A DNA stretch of 64,000 bases from an uncultured Bacteroidales bacterium (GCA_905234755.1 CAJOIT010000009.1:24793-88792); one strand, 5' to 3'. Counted from the first letter of the stretch, positions 18,001 to 26,869 are shown. Notes: generated from the sequence alone by a model not told the origin. Program-made: numbers and translations.

Positions 18001-19396
18001 CTTCAATGTCTGGCAACTGGAATTCAGGCATTGTTACAACGCTGAACAAACCGCCATCAAAGCCAGGAATACTAATTGCAATATGCAAAACCTGCAAGTT
18101 GAGAGCAAGGCGGAGATTATTATAGGTATGGTTTACAAATCCGCTATGAATATTATATGTAACATCGTAAACCTGCAACGAGTCCCATCCATAACACGGA
18201 TAAGTAATATACAAGTCGTTGTTAACCGTGAAGGTAATTACATCGGACTCGCCTTCCTGTACCACCGTACCACCAGGTTCCCGCTCAGAGAACGGCAAAG
18301 CCGTTGCAAAGCGCAAGGTTGCCAAAATGTCTGGACAGAACGAAAATTCCTGCACTAACGCCATTGTCATTTCCAAGGACGCATGCAGGATATAATATTC
18401 GATTGTAATCACATAATCGTCATAAATAGGATATTCAATTGTTTGTCCTTCAAGTATGTCAACAATTTCTCCGATTTCCGGCTGACCTATCGCATTGCCA
18501 ATGAACCTAATAAACTGCAACAAGTTCCAATGCATGTAGAACCAGTCGTCCTGACCTTCAGCATACAGGCACTGTCCTTGTATTCTGTCTTCGGTCTCAA
18601 CATACGGAATTGTAACATCGGCGGTAATACCAATTCCGAAATAATCGGGAATATGTATTACGAGCGAATCGCCATTTCCAAGGAACCCCGTATTAATGTA
18701 AGGCATACCAGTTTCCTCATCGAACCACGGATATGCATATTCGCCAGTACCTGCATTAAGGTAAAGCACCGCTATTGAATCGTGAGGCACTGGTGTTAAG
18801 AATTGGGGATCGGTAGGGTAACCAATATGCGGAATCAAAGGCACTTCAACAACAGTCTCACCAAGCACTTCAACCGAAACCGACATGTCAACGCCGAATC
18901 CATATTCAAGGTCAAGTGCGATTGTTCCTGCTGTTGGGAAATGAGTGTCGAGTGCCCATCCATTTTGAACTGTGTAAGTGGAATGAATCGGGGTTGTTTG
19001 TCCGTGGTCGAATCCATAATGGTCGGGGAAATCGAGTGTTATCTGCACTGGATAGTCAACTCCGATGTAACCGCTCGAAAAGCCATGCATACTGAATGTT
19101 GAATTCAGATACATATACAAGTCGAAGTCGAATGCAATTCCCAAAGCATCGGAGCCAAACACCTCATGTATAGGGAAATCGGAGCCATCGCAACCTCCAC
19201 CGACACAAAGGTCAATCAGGTTATAGTCGAAATCGATGAATGTAGCAGCGCCACCGCCCCACATGTCCACCGAATCGACATGATAATTTATGCTATGCCT
19301 TAAAATATTCGAATTGTCCTGCGCCGCCACCCGACACGACGAAAGCAGGGCAATAACAATTGCAAGCGTAATATATAGTCTTTTCTTCATAAGCAT
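15098..19396 (-). CDS. Large secreted adhesin-like protein with SprB repeats, PKD domains and T9SS type B sorting domain
   Basis: A 1432-residue secreted protein. It has an N-terminal signal peptide (residues 3-26) and then a ~550-residue region with no family I recognise. Next come about six SprB-type repeats of ~80 residues, each starting C(Y/H/F)G..SG and ending TDAxGC with a central WSNG, and one more diverged repeat. Two PKD-like modules follow (LWNFDDGD, WNFGDNTT), then a C-terminal ~90-residue gliding-motility-associated sorting domain (FAPTAFTPNNDEINETF, IYDRWG, WDGT, CPEGVYTWR). The last marks export by the type IX system and cell-surface attachment. Its ATG overlaps the stop of the upstream gene as TAATG, supporting the first Met and translational coupling. 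Likely role: surface adhesion or gliding. Confidence 0.9.
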   Translation of the reverse strand: MLMKKRLYITLAIVIALLSSCRVAAQDNSNILRHSINYHVDSVDMWGGGAATFIDFDYNLIDLCVGGGCDGSDFPIHEVFGSDALGIAFDFDLYMYLNSTFSMHGFSSGYIGVDYPVQITLDFPDHYGFDHGQTTPIHSTYTVQNGWALDTHFPTAGTIALDLEYGFGVDMSVSVEVLGETVVEVPLIPHIGYPTDPQFLTPVPHDSIAVLYLNAGTGEYAYPWFDEETGMPYINTGFLGNGDSLVIHIPDYFGIGITADVTIPYVETEDRIQGQCLYAEGQDDWFYMHWNLLQFIRFIGNAIGQPEIGEIVDILEGQTIEYPIYDDYVITIEYYILHASLEMTMALVQEFSFCPDILATLRFATALPFSEREPGGTVVQEGESDVITFTVNNDLYITYPCYGWDSLQVYDVTYNIHSGFVNHTYNNLRLALNLQVLHIAISIPGFDGGLFSVVTMPEFQLPDIEGGYEVADDAIASSYELAGINVERYNENPRTRDADSRFDICIPSDCGALIDESFDLFDVDLDFLGMEIEWDLRFPDNQYNVTFPGTWLHPRPELDIDVSSSNVICYGDNSGVITVTAINGAPNYTWQYSEGTTNVHAGPTDEINVYSGYYYITLTDTYGCTAAGEANILEANSPLESITRSDDVLCHGESTGNLYVTVYGGVPPYHYNWSNGSTQQNPQGVPAGTYTVTVTDAVGCEHEDQVVVNEPAAPLEITDVYIMNISCFGMRDGSINISVDGGTPAYTYYWSNGYTVQDLHNIGAGSYTVTITDANGCFVISTYIVEQPEPLTLTLDVRDVRCYAENSGSIDLTVTGGTEPYSYQWSNGEVTEDLSELYAGFYIVTVTDAHGCVEYAMAQIHQPALPLHGDITATDVRCYGEGNGVCDLNVFGGTPPYYYTWNTGAISEDIDNLVPGLYSVTITDENGCLAYDTAHIYQSEFPLSGQISGRDASCYGLSDGNVMFTADGGYEPYHYEWSNGLWQQNLVGVPAGTYTVTLTDANFCHREYTYVVGQPEPFYIQMMDDFTVCHGMPTQIGIGIVSGGVPPYTIQWSNGESGMSTEVTPTQTTTYYATVVDATNCSSAEMDVTVTVLDPITLDVTLLSDTLVCPGTRAEFDFRVTGGGITVDDLYVNGEPLKMPFEPIVNVDTLFNFVAYDSCRYDSVVVPINVRTFEEVPMNIAADVVEGCAPLHVSFFENTPDVGQTYLWNFDDGDFENMSFAKNPKHTFYNSGLYNVRLEVSSYQGCKRDTTIAITVFSIPEADFRVDRANIAMSSPIVNFTNYSHGGFWNSWNFGDNTTSSSSSPVHTYTMPGTYHVVLTTTSLYGCTDTAGVDIQVSNEYNIFAPTAFTPNNDEINETFRIFGSSIDPNSFTLIIYDRWGAVQFKSTNMEDEWDGTDGTRPCPEGVYTWRAYFKDMFGIDYEKIGTVMLIR

Positions 19397-19977
19397 TACT
19401 CGTAAATTTTAGAGGTCAACATACTTTGCAGGATAATAGGTTTCATCTTGTTTCTCATCAGCTTTATATATCCAGCATTTACCCATATTGTATAATGATA
19501 GTCTCCAGACATAAGTATTAGTCTTTCGAACATGAATCCTTTCAGTTTCATCTCGGCAGTAAAAAGAACACCATCGCTTCCATCGTGCATCACAACAGGC
19601 TCGACTGAAATCAGCTTCATACCCTGCGATGCAAAGTATGCCGAATCCATAGCCCTCGAAATCATGATATATGATGTACCAGCCACTTCTTCAACTTGAA
19701 TGCTACTCATTGTGCCGACATGCATAAAGCCCGGCAACGAATCGGAATAAATAAAATATTCGGGTGGCTGAATCCTTATGTTAGTTTGCGGAATGGCAAC
19801 CATCTTGCTCTCATCATAAACAAAACTTTCGTCAACGGCAGTAAGACCATTCATCGCTGAGGCTAGCCCAGCATTCTGCGACTGCTGACCTTCATGCTGT
19901 TCCTCCTGCGCAAAGGACGAAAACGCCATCGCAACAATTAGCAACGCACTGACAATTACCCTGTTCATAAAAAACAT
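19396..19977 (-). CDS. Secreted protein of unknown function, coupled to the T9SS adhesin gene
   Basis: A 193-residue protein with a signal peptide (MNRVIVSALLIVAMAFSSFAQ, cleavage after AQ around residue 23), followed by an acidic/Gln-rich stretch and a ~130-residue folded domain (IRIQPPEYFIYSD, GTSYIMISRAMDSAYFASQGM, KGFMFERLILMSGDYHYTIWV). I do not recognise the family. Two in-frame ATGs (residues 1 and 4) are possible, and the second fits the signal peptide better. It lies upstream of the 1432-residue adhesin with a one-base TAATG overlap, so the two are translated together and may work together at the envelope. Confidence 0.8.
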   Translation of the reverse strand: MFFMNRVIVSALLIVAMAFSSFAQEEQHEGQQSQNAGLASAMNGLTAVDESFVYDESKMVAIPQTNIRIQPPEYFIYSDSLPGFMHVGTMSSIQVEEVAGTSYIMISRAMDSAYFASQGMKLISVEPVVMHDGSDGVLFTAEMKLKGFMFERLILMSGDYHYTIWVNAGYIKLMRNKMKPIILQSMLTSKIYE

Positions 19978-20255
19978 TTAACTTTAATTTAAACCGCGTA
20001 AAATTACATTTTTATTTTCAATCTACACCTTATTTAACGACTTTTTTTTAGTCAGGATGCCTGATGTATATAAAAATATTTTTATTTACACCATAACAAA
20101 TTGATTACTAACACAATACAAACGAACCAAAAGTAAAAATAATCTTCAAAAATCCTACGACAAGATTTCATTAACATCATTTAAACACAACAAAAACAAA
20201 AATTACTGATGATTTTATTATTTTCGCCAATTCATTTTTCAACATATTTTCATCG

Positions 20256-22757
20256 ATGGATTTGAAGCATGGTAGATATTTACAAGGGAAAGCGCTCATT
20301 CACATTTTGGCGTTGATTATCTTTGTAGCCGTATCTGCCATTTGCTCAAAAACGCTATTGATAGATACAAATAAACAATATGTAGAAAATCAAGAGACAT
20401 CAATTTCAAGCAATCACTGGGACGAGCATTCATATTCTGGTTGCCCAGCCATTTCGCAAGGACAAATAAACAATCAAAATCCATTTGCAAAAGTCATATC
20501 CGGCATTACCCAGCGCAAAAACATCATGCCTTTCTTAATGATTCTAGCAAGTCTGATCGGATTTTATATTTTTCTCAACTCACTAAAAGTAAATCCATTA
20601 AGTTCCATTGTAGGCTCGCTCACATTTGGACTTTCCAGTTACGGGATTGGCGAAATCCAAGCAAGCGAATATATGGAAATGACAGCCGTTTGCCTGATAC
20701 CGTACATACTTACAGGAATCGCGTGCTTGTTCAACGGAAGAATGGCATTAGGCACAATAATCTCATTGATTTCCATTGCATTCCTCATAGCAACCTACCA
20801 TTACCAACTCCTGACTTACACAATTTTCATTGCCATTGTATTCATAATAGTGGAACTTTTTGCAAAAGGCAAAAGCAGTGGCAATAAACTCCTGACAACA
20901 GCAATAACCATAGCCGTATTCGCAGTGGCATTTTTCACCAACAGCGAAGCGATTTTTCAAGAATACGAATATTCGAAATACGCATCGGAACAACTTCCAG
21001 ACTACAATACCGAAACAGTATATTTCGATGACGGTGGCGAAACTCTTTCTTTGCTCATTCCGAACATAAAAGGTGGAAAATCAAGCAAAAGGCTCTCGTC
21101 AAATTCCCAAACCTACAATCTGATAGAACCATTTTTCGGAAGCGAAAACGCAAAAAAGATATGCGAAAAGTCACCTATGTATTTCGGCAAAAAACATTTT
21201 AGCAACGGAAGTTTGTACATCGGAGCCATAGCCATACTGCTTGCTCTTTTCGGAAGCATAACAAGCAAAAAACGAGTCAAATGGTGGGCGATAATCATAA
21301 GCATATTCGCAATAATACTTTCGTGTGGCAATATTGAATATTTTATCACAAAAAACTTGCTATTATTCTATAATTTTAGTCATTTTTCAAATATTTTAAT
21401 AATTTCCGCAATAGGAATCTCAGTACTGGCAGCCATCGGAATCGATGAAATCATTGCTCAAAACGCCGAACACAACGAGTCCAAAGAACGAATCGCTCTT
21501 TACATTTCAACTGGAATAATATCTGTTATCCTTCTAATTTTTGTTGCATTCCCATCAATTGCCGGCGACAGTAGCATCGACATTAACAATCAAACGGAAA
21601 TTGAAGTGGCAGAAGGACTTGCATCATACATGCCACAAGGTGCAGAATATGCAGATGCAGTTGCAGAATTCAAAACCGACTACATAAACGCCATTCGCAA
21701 CGACAGGATTTCTCTCATCAGACGCGATGCCGCGAAATCGCTACTTTTTGTCCTGCTTGGAGCAACAGCAATATTTTTTGCCCGCAAGAAAAAGATCAAC
21801 GGCTGGATTGTAGTCGCAACATTGTCAATACTCGCAGTTGCCGACATAACAATTGCAAACCTGCAACAAAAGAGCGAAAAAAACGCAAATGAAACAACAT
21901 CTGATTTTGCCTTTTCACAAATAGAAAACGACAACAACTCGTTTAGAGTCATAGACATACGACACAATACTGCATTAAGCGACAACACAACATATCAGAA
22001 GTTCAACTCAATAGGAGGAAATAACGGATATTGCATGAAACGCTATCGTACATTCTGCGATTCCATTCTAAACAAGGAACTTGCACTCACTCGCTACAAT
22101 ATACTTTCGTGGGCACAAAGGGACGGAATGACAAGCGATGAAATACAGGAAGTATTCACACAAAAATTCAAGTCGCCTGCAATGGATATGCTGAATGTCA
22201 AGTACATAATCCTTTCGGATAATGCGAAACCACTTGTCAACACGCATGCATCCGGTAACGTATGGTTTGCCGACAGCATCAGGTGGGCCAACTCGGAAGA
22301 ACTTGAAATTGCTCAGCTAAAAAATGTCGACACACGCAAGACCGCCATCGTGAACGAAAAGTACAAAGCCGAATTTGCCGACATAGAATTTGCAATCGAC
22401 AGCACAGACCATATAAAACTAGTAGCAAATGACGGCGACATACTACGATACGAATCATCATGCGGCGGAAACAGGCTTGCAATCTTCTCCGAAACCTTCT
22501 ATCCGAAAGGATGGAAAGCTATGATTGACAACAACAAAGCGTCATTTTTCAGGTGCGACTACATTCTACGCGGAATGATAATCCCACAAGGAAAGCACGA
22601 AATCGTATTCCAATACGAACCAAAGTCAGCAAAGACGGGAGCGACAGTTTCCATTGCAAGCAATATTGCATTGGCTATCATAATAATTATCAGCATAATA
22701 ATGCAAATCATAACCGCATTTAGACACAAAAACAAAACTCAAAACCAAGAAGCATGA
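20256..22757 (+). CDS. YfhO-family membrane protein
   Basis: An 833-residue polytopic membrane protein of the YfhO family (relatives of GT-C type glycosyltransferases). A signal-anchor helix (about residues 12-32) is followed by an extracytoplasmic loop, then at least ten helices up to about residue 530. A soluble C-terminal region has SFRVIDIRHNTALSDNT, GYCMKRYRTFCD and FYPKGWKAMIDN, the usual conserved blocks of Bacteroidetes YfhO proteins, and there is a final helix at the end. Relatives in Firmicutes glycosylate lipoteichoic acid; the acceptor here is unknown. It opens a four-gene operon, its stop overlapping the dapF start by four bases (ATGA). The 278-base gap upstream holds no gene I can see. 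Confidence 0.88.
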   Translation: MDLKHGRYLQGKALIHILALIIFVAVSAICSKTLLIDTNKQYVENQETSISSNHWDEHSYSGCPAISQGQINNQNPFAKVISGITQRKNIMPFLMILASLIGFYIFLNSLKVNPLSSIVGSLTFGLSSYGIGEIQASEYMEMTAVCLIPYILTGIACLFNGRMALGTIISLISIAFLIATYHYQLLTYTIFIAIVFIIVELFAKGKSSGNKLLTTAITIAVFAVAFFTNSEAIFQEYEYSKYASEQLPDYNTETVYFDDGGETLSLLIPNIKGGKSSKRLSSNSQTYNLIEPFFGSENAKKICEKSPMYFGKKHFSNGSLYIGAIAILLALFGSITSKKRVKWWAIIISIFAIILSCGNIEYFITKNLLLFYNFSHFSNILIISAIGISVLAAIGIDEIIAQNAEHNESKERIALYISTGIISVILLIFVAFPSIAGDSSIDINNQTEIEVAEGLASYMPQGAEYADAVAEFKTDYINAIRNDRISLIRRDAAKSLLFVLLGATAIFFARKKKINGWIVVATLSILAVADITIANLQQKSEKNANETTSDFAFSQIENDNNSFRVIDIRHNTALSDNTTYQKFNSIGGNNGYCMKRYRTFCDSILNKELALTRYNILSWAQRDGMTSDEIQEVFTQKFKSPAMDMLNVKYIILSDNAKPLVNTHASGNVWFADSIRWANSEELEIAQLKNVDTRKTAIVNEKYKAEFADIEFAIDSTDHIKLVANDGDILRYESSCGGNRLAIFSETFYPKGWKAMIDNNKASFFRCDYILRGMIIPQGKHEIVFQYEPKSAKTGATVSIASNIALAIIIIISIIMQIITAFRHKNKTQNQEA

Positions 22758-23533
22758 CATTGACTTTCGACAAATATCAAGGAGCTGGAAACGACTTCAT
22801 CATTATCGACAACAGGGATGGAAAGCAGAACCTGTCGTGCCAAGAGATTAGCACATTGTGCGACAGGCGTTTTGGCATTGGTGCTGACGGACTTATACTT
22901 GTAGAGAAAAGCGACACCGCCGATTTTGCCATGAAATTCTACAATTCCGATGGGAAAACAGCAAGCATGTGCGGAAACGGTGGCAGATGCATTGCAAAAT
23001 ACGCTTTCGACCATAAAATTGCCGGCAAGAACATGATATTTTCAGCCGAAGACGGCATACACGAAGCTAGTATCATCAACGACGAAAGCGTGAAAATCAA
23101 AATGATTGATGTAAACGGCATAACAGTTTTCAATGACGGAATGTGGACAAATACAGGCGTACCGCATTTTGTAAAATTCGTCGATGACATTAATATGGTA
23201 AATGTCAAAATCGAAGGGAGAAATCTTGCCGATGACAGGCGTTTCGCACCAGACCGAACCAATGTCAACTTTACCGACAACGCCAACGGATACCGAATCG
23301 CCACATACGAACGCGGTGTAGAAGGCGAAACTTTAGCATGCGGAACTGGAACTGTCGCAACTGCATTGTGTATCAACGCAAAATACAACAAGCCTTCGCC
23401 AATAGCTATACAAGCCAAAGGCGGTTTGCTGAAAGTCTATTTCGAAAAGAACAATTGTGAATATAAGAATATATGGCTCGAAGGGCCTGCTATAAAAGTA
23501 TTTGAAGGGAAAAAAGATGGAAGAAAATTATAA
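22754..23533 (+). CDS. dapF: Diaminopimelate epimerase
   Basis: A 259-residue cofactor-independent epimerase converting LL- to meso-diaminopimelate for lysine and peptidoglycan synthesis. Both catalytic cysteines are present: the first in NSDGKTASMCGNGGRCIAKY, the second in GETLACGTGTVATAL. Substrate-binding blocks GAGNDFIIIDNRDG and DRRFGIGADGLILVE are intact. Start ATG overlaps the yfhO-like stop by four bases, and its own end overlaps the PHP gene by 17 bases, showing tight translational coupling. Confidence 0.97.
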   Translation: MTLTFDKYQGAGNDFIIIDNRDGKQNLSCQEISTLCDRRFGIGADGLILVEKSDTADFAMKFYNSDGKTASMCGNGGRCIAKYAFDHKIAGKNMIFSAEDGIHEASIINDESVKIKMIDVNGITVFNDGMWTNTGVPHFVKFVDDINMVNVKIEGRNLADDRRFAPDRTNVNFTDNANGYRIATYERGVEGETLACGTGTVATALCINAKYNKPSPIAIQAKGGLLKVYFEKNNCEYKNIWLEGPAIKVFEGKKDGRKL

Positions 23534-24398
23534 CATAACGCCAAAATTCGATTTGCATGTACATACTACTGCATCCGATGGAAGCAGAAACGCCCAGCAA
23601 ATAATTGCAGAAGCAAAGCGCATTGGACTGACAACCATAGCAATAACCGACCATGACACAATCGGGAACCTTAAAGAATGCATGGCTGAAGGAGAAAAAA
23701 ACGGCATCCGTGTAATCCCAGGCGTAGAACTTAGCGCAGAAGTCGACACGGGCAAGATGCACATTCTTGGATATGGAATCAACCCCGACAATGCAGAATT
23801 TAATGCGGTAATGAAGATGCTTCGCGATGCAAGGGAAGTCAGGAACAGCAACATAATTGCAGCACTCAATCAATTGTTTCACATGGACTTGCAAATAGAA
23901 GATGTACGCAAATTTGCAAAAGGCGAAACTATTGGAAAGCCACACATCGCAGCGGCAATAGTTGAAAAAGGCTATTGCAACGACATCGAATACGCATTCC
24001 GCAAGTTCTTGGGCAGCAAGAAACTTGATGGTATCGACAGGAAAAAATTGCCTCCGCGAAGCTGTATAGAACTTATTCAAAGAGCTGGCGGATTAGCATT
24101 TATAGCCCACCCAAAATCGCTGAAACTTCCGAACGACAAAACTCTTGCAAAAATAAAAGAACTGAAAGGCTACGGACTTGCAGGCATTGAGGCATATCAC
24201 AGCAGTCACTCGCAAAAGCAATGCGAAGCATACAAGAATATGGCAGAGCAACTTGGACTGATGATTTCGTGCGGAAGCGACTTTCACGGACCGGAAGTCA
24301 AGAAAGACATAAAACTAGGCTTCGGACTTAACGGCAACCTGCCCACAGACAGCGAGGATATTGTAAACACACTTCTCAAAGCATTAAAGATGATATAA
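23517..24398 (+). CDS. PHP-domain phosphoesterase (RNase AM/TrpH-like)
   Basis: A protein of about 293 residues with a polymerase-and-histidinol-phosphatase metal-dependent domain. Metal-ligand motifs seen: DLHVHTTASDGS (HxH), AITDHDT, PGVELSAE, KMHILGYGI, IGKPHIA, AFIAHPKS and the C-terminal GSDFHGP. The order matches the YciV/TrpH group, which in E. coli is the RNase AM/5'-3' exonuclease that trims RNA and short oligonucleotides. The ATG at 23517 is preferred over a TTG at 23502 inside dapF. ispG begins immediately after its stop. Confidence 0.88.
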   Translation: MEENYNITPKFDLHVHTTASDGSRNAQQIIAEAKRIGLTTIAITDHDTIGNLKECMAEGEKNGIRVIPGVELSAEVDTGKMHILGYGINPDNAEFNAVMKMLRDAREVRNSNIIAALNQLFHMDLQIEDVRKFAKGETIGKPHIAAAIVEKGYCNDIEYAFRKFLGSKKLDGIDRKKLPPRSCIELIQRAGGLAFIAHPKSLKLPNDKTLAKIKELKGYGLAGIEAYHSSHSQKQCEAYKNMAEQLGLMISCGSDFHGPEVKKDIKLGFGLNGNLPTDSEDIVNTLLKALKMI

Positions 24399-25778
24399 AT
24401 GGAGACGAATTTCGCTAAAGAAGTAAAAATAGGTGACTTACGCATTGGCAGCCAACACAGGATTGCAATACAAAGCATGACAAATGTTCCTGTTGGCGAC
24501 ATTCAAGCATCTGTAAACCAATGCAAACAACTTTTCGATGCTGGTGCAGACTTGGTTCGACTTTCTGTTCCTCGTATGCCCGACATTGAAAGTCTACACG
24601 AAGTAAAGAAAATCCTCGTTACCGACGGTTACACAAAACCGCTTGTCGCCGATGTGCATTTCAGTTCGCAGATTGCCGAAGAATGTGCTAGAATAGTAGA
24701 AAAGGTTAGAATAAATCCAGGCAACTACATAGACAAGCGCGCCAATTTCAAGGAACTGAACCTCAGCGAATTCGAATATAATCTTGAACTAGAAAAAATG
24801 CATGACAGGCTGTTGCCACTTATCAAAGTCTGCAACGAATACGGCACGGCAATAAGAATCGGGGCAAACCACGGTTCTCTGTCCGACAGGATTTTGTCGC
24901 GATACGGCAACACCGCAAAAGGAATGGTCGAGGCAGCTATGGAATTCATCAGCATTTTCGAAGCAGAAAATTTCCACAACCTTGTCATTTCGATGAAAGC
25001 AAGCAATGTGAAGGTTATGACCGAATCGTGCGAACTTCTAAACCGCCGCATGGCAGAAAACGGCAATATTTATCCTCAGCATCTGGGAGTTACAGAAGCT
25101 GGTTCAGGCAACGATGCCAGAATAAAGTCGTGCCTCGGCATTGCCTACCTGCTAAACAAGGGAATTGGCGACACAATAAGGGTTTCGCTTACTGAAAATC
25201 CTGTAAACGAGATAACTTTCGCACAAAAGTTCGTTGCTGAAATCGGAGAAAAGAAGGCATATCCAACAACCCCACCCTACCCCGAACTGACAGGAACTGT
25301 TGATTATACGCCAAAATCGCAAGATGCCGAAAGCGCTATAGCAGAAACCTGCATAGCACTTAGCAACAACCTCATCGACAAGAAAATAAACAACCTTAAC
25401 ATAAATGGCAACATTTTAGGAATTGACAACCGTGATTTTGCTGCCGACATCATGCAAGCCGCTGGTATTTGCATCAGCAAGGCGGAATTTATCTCATGTC
25501 CGGGCTGCGGACGCACCAACTACGACCTAGAACGCATTTCCGAAGCAGTGAAACGGGAGTTTGCACACCTCAAAGGACTGAAAATCGCAACAATGGGCTG
25601 CGTAGTAAACGGTCCCGGCGAAATGGCAGATGCCGACTACGGTTGCGTTGGCAGCACCAAGGACCATGTTATAATCTACAAGGGGCAAACACCTGTGATT
25701 CGCGATGTCCATCAGGATAATGCCGTAGAAATGCTAAAAAAAGTCATCGCCGACAATGGCGACTGGAAAGAAAAGTAA
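24399..25778 (+). CDS. ispG: 4-hydroxy-3-methylbut-2-enyl diphosphate synthase, intermediate-length form
   Basis: The penultimate enzyme of the MEP isoprenoid pathway, an iron-sulfur reductase. The TIM-barrel half includes QSMTNV, VRLSVPRMPD, LVADVHFS and IRIGANHGSLSDRI. The C-terminal [4Fe-4S] half has SCPGCGRT and MGCVVNGPGEMADADYG, supplying three cysteines and the catalytic Glu. At 459 residues it lies between the short bacterial type (~370) and the ~600-residue type with an inserted A* domain usual in Bacteroidetes and plants; about 70 extra residues (near 300-375) remain between the two halves. The ATG directly abuts the TAA of the PHP gene. Last gene of the operon. Confidence 0.95.
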   Translation: METNFAKEVKIGDLRIGSQHRIAIQSMTNVPVGDIQASVNQCKQLFDAGADLVRLSVPRMPDIESLHEVKKILVTDGYTKPLVADVHFSSQIAEECARIVEKVRINPGNYIDKRANFKELNLSEFEYNLELEKMHDRLLPLIKVCNEYGTAIRIGANHGSLSDRILSRYGNTAKGMVEAAMEFISIFEAENFHNLVISMKASNVKVMTESCELLNRRMAENGNIYPQHLGVTEAGSGNDARIKSCLGIAYLLNKGIGDTIRVSLTENPVNEITFAQKFVAEIGEKKAYPTTPPYPELTGTVDYTPKSQDAESAIAETCIALSNNLIDKKINNLNINGNILGIDNRDFAADIMQAAGICISKAEFISCPGCGRTNYDLERISEAVKREFAHLKGLKIATMGCVVNGPGEMADADYGCVGSTKDHVIIYKGQTPVIRDVHQDNAVEMLKKVIADNGDWKEK

Positions 25779-25794
25779 AATCGGAGATTTATTA

Positions 25795-26352
25795 TCAATC
25801 ATTTTCGATGCCATCCCATTCTGCCACATTGTTTTCAATGTATTCGGCAATATGGTTCATTTCATTGGAATCGCGAATGATGTGATCGTAATATAAATGT
25901 TGCCATGCAAACGGAATTGAATTTTCGTTGGCAAATTTTGTAATTGCCGATTTAACCCCACGAATCACAACTGATAATGTGTTACATTTCGGTGAAATTG
26001 ATGACATTTGGATGTTTTTCCCTGTAGAGATGTTGCGCGCAACATCTCTACAATGTGACGCATCATTATTATCTCGTATTATTACAATCGCATGAATATG
26101 ATTGGGCATAACAACCCATAAAGGAATTTCCGCATACGGATAATGTTCCGTAATATTTTTCATTTGTTCATTAGCATATTCTCCAATATCCGTGAAAAGC
26201 ATTTTGCAATCGGCAATTTCCCCAAAATAATGTTCTTTATCTTTGGTACATATCGTCACAAAATATGTTCCGCAACGATAATCATGCCATGTTGCGCGTG
26301 TGGTCGCAATTCGGTATTTTTCCTGAAATTTTTCGTCAGGCATTGATTGCAA
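25795..26352 (-). CDS. REP-associated tyrosine transposase (RAYT, IS200-like Y1)
   Basis: A 185-residue HUH-superfamily single-strand DNA transposase. It starts with RATWHDYRCGTYFVTICT, has the metal-binding HUH motif in MPNHIHAIVI (His-85 and His-87), and its catalytic tyrosine is probably Tyr-154 or Tyr-155 in QHLYYDHIIR; the end YIENNVAEW is typical. Such domesticated enzymes are thought to mobilise REP palindromes. Residues 101-110 (CRDVARNIST) are encoded by a perfect 28-base REP-like palindrome, apparently inserted in frame in the loop after the HUH motif. The gene follows a small secreted protein gene on the same strand with an 11-base gap. ATG at 26352 or 26343. Confidence 0.9.
   Translation of the reverse strand: MQSMPDEKFQEKYRIATTRATWHDYRCGTYFVTICTKDKEHYFGEIADCKMLFTDIGEYANEQMKNITEHYPYAEIPLWVVMPNHIHAIVIIRDNNDASHCRDVARNISTGKNIQMSSISPKCNTLSVVIRGVKSAITKFANENSIPFAWQHLYYDHIIRDSNEMNHIAEYIENNVAEWDGIEND
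26024..26051. repeat. Perfect 28-bp REP palindrome inside the transposase gene
   Basis: The left arm GTAGAGATGTTGCG is followed directly by its exact reverse complement. The 10-base outer arms (GTAGAGATGT/ACATCTCTAC) are identical to those of the palindrome at 61684-61711. It stays in frame with the transposase. Confidence 0.9.
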
Positions 26353-26363
26353 TCAACCTATCA

Positions 26364-26765
26364 TTAGAATTTCGGACATTCCCATTTCAAATCCTCAACG
26401 CATGGGTCGCATTCCAGATTTAGGGCACGGCCAATGCAAAGGGCATTCTTTCCTTTTTTGATGTGTGAATAGGCAAGGTCGATTGTTTCCGAAACCTTGT
26501 TGCCGTTGGCATCAACGCCATTTACTACCACTTCGTAGAAATCCATGTAATTTGTATAGCGGTACGAAACCGAATTAATCTTCACATATTGCTTGGCATC
26601 ATAACTGTCAGCACAGCAACCGCAATACAAGAGGACATGCTTTTGTTTCTTCAATAGTTTCACTGCAGCCTGCGCATCTTCCTCCGAGATATACTCCAAC
26701 TGGTCAGCTACTGCCGTCATTGAAAGGCAAAGCACTGCAACAAGCATCAACATTAATTTTCTCAT
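26364..26765 (-). CDS. Small secreted protein with Cys-Gly-Cys-Cys motif
   Basis: A 133-residue protein with a signal peptide (MRKLMLMLVAVLCLSMTAVA, cut near residue 20). The mature part has HVLLYCGCCADSYDAKQYVKI, a layout of a thioredoxin-like strand followed by cysteines, and later ALCIGRALNLECDPCVEDLKWECP. Seven cysteines suggest disulfides or metal binding in the periplasm. I do not recognise the family and no known oxidoreductase CxxC pair is certain. Its start faces the DUF486 gene, with low-complexity DNA between. Confidence 0.75.
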   Translation of the reverse strand: MRKLMLMLVAVLCLSMTAVADQLEYISEEDAQAAVKLLKKQKHVLLYCGCCADSYDAKQYVKINSVSYRYTNYMDFYEVVVNGVDANGNKVSETIDLAYSHIKKGKNALCIGRALNLECDPCVEDLKWECPKF

Positions 26766-26816
26766 ATCATTATCTTGTTAAAACAATACGCAAAGGTAAC
26801 CAAAATATTGACATCA

Positions 26817-26866
26817 AAAAATCTAAAATCGCAAATCCAAAATCGTAAATCGTAAATCCAAAATTG
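26817..26866. repeat. Simple repeats of AAATC/CAAATCCAAAATCG type
   Basis: Degenerate tandem units (AAATCGCAAATCCAAAATCG and similar) in the divergent intergenic region. Low-complexity spacer. Confidence 0.55.
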
Positions 26867-26869
26867 AAT

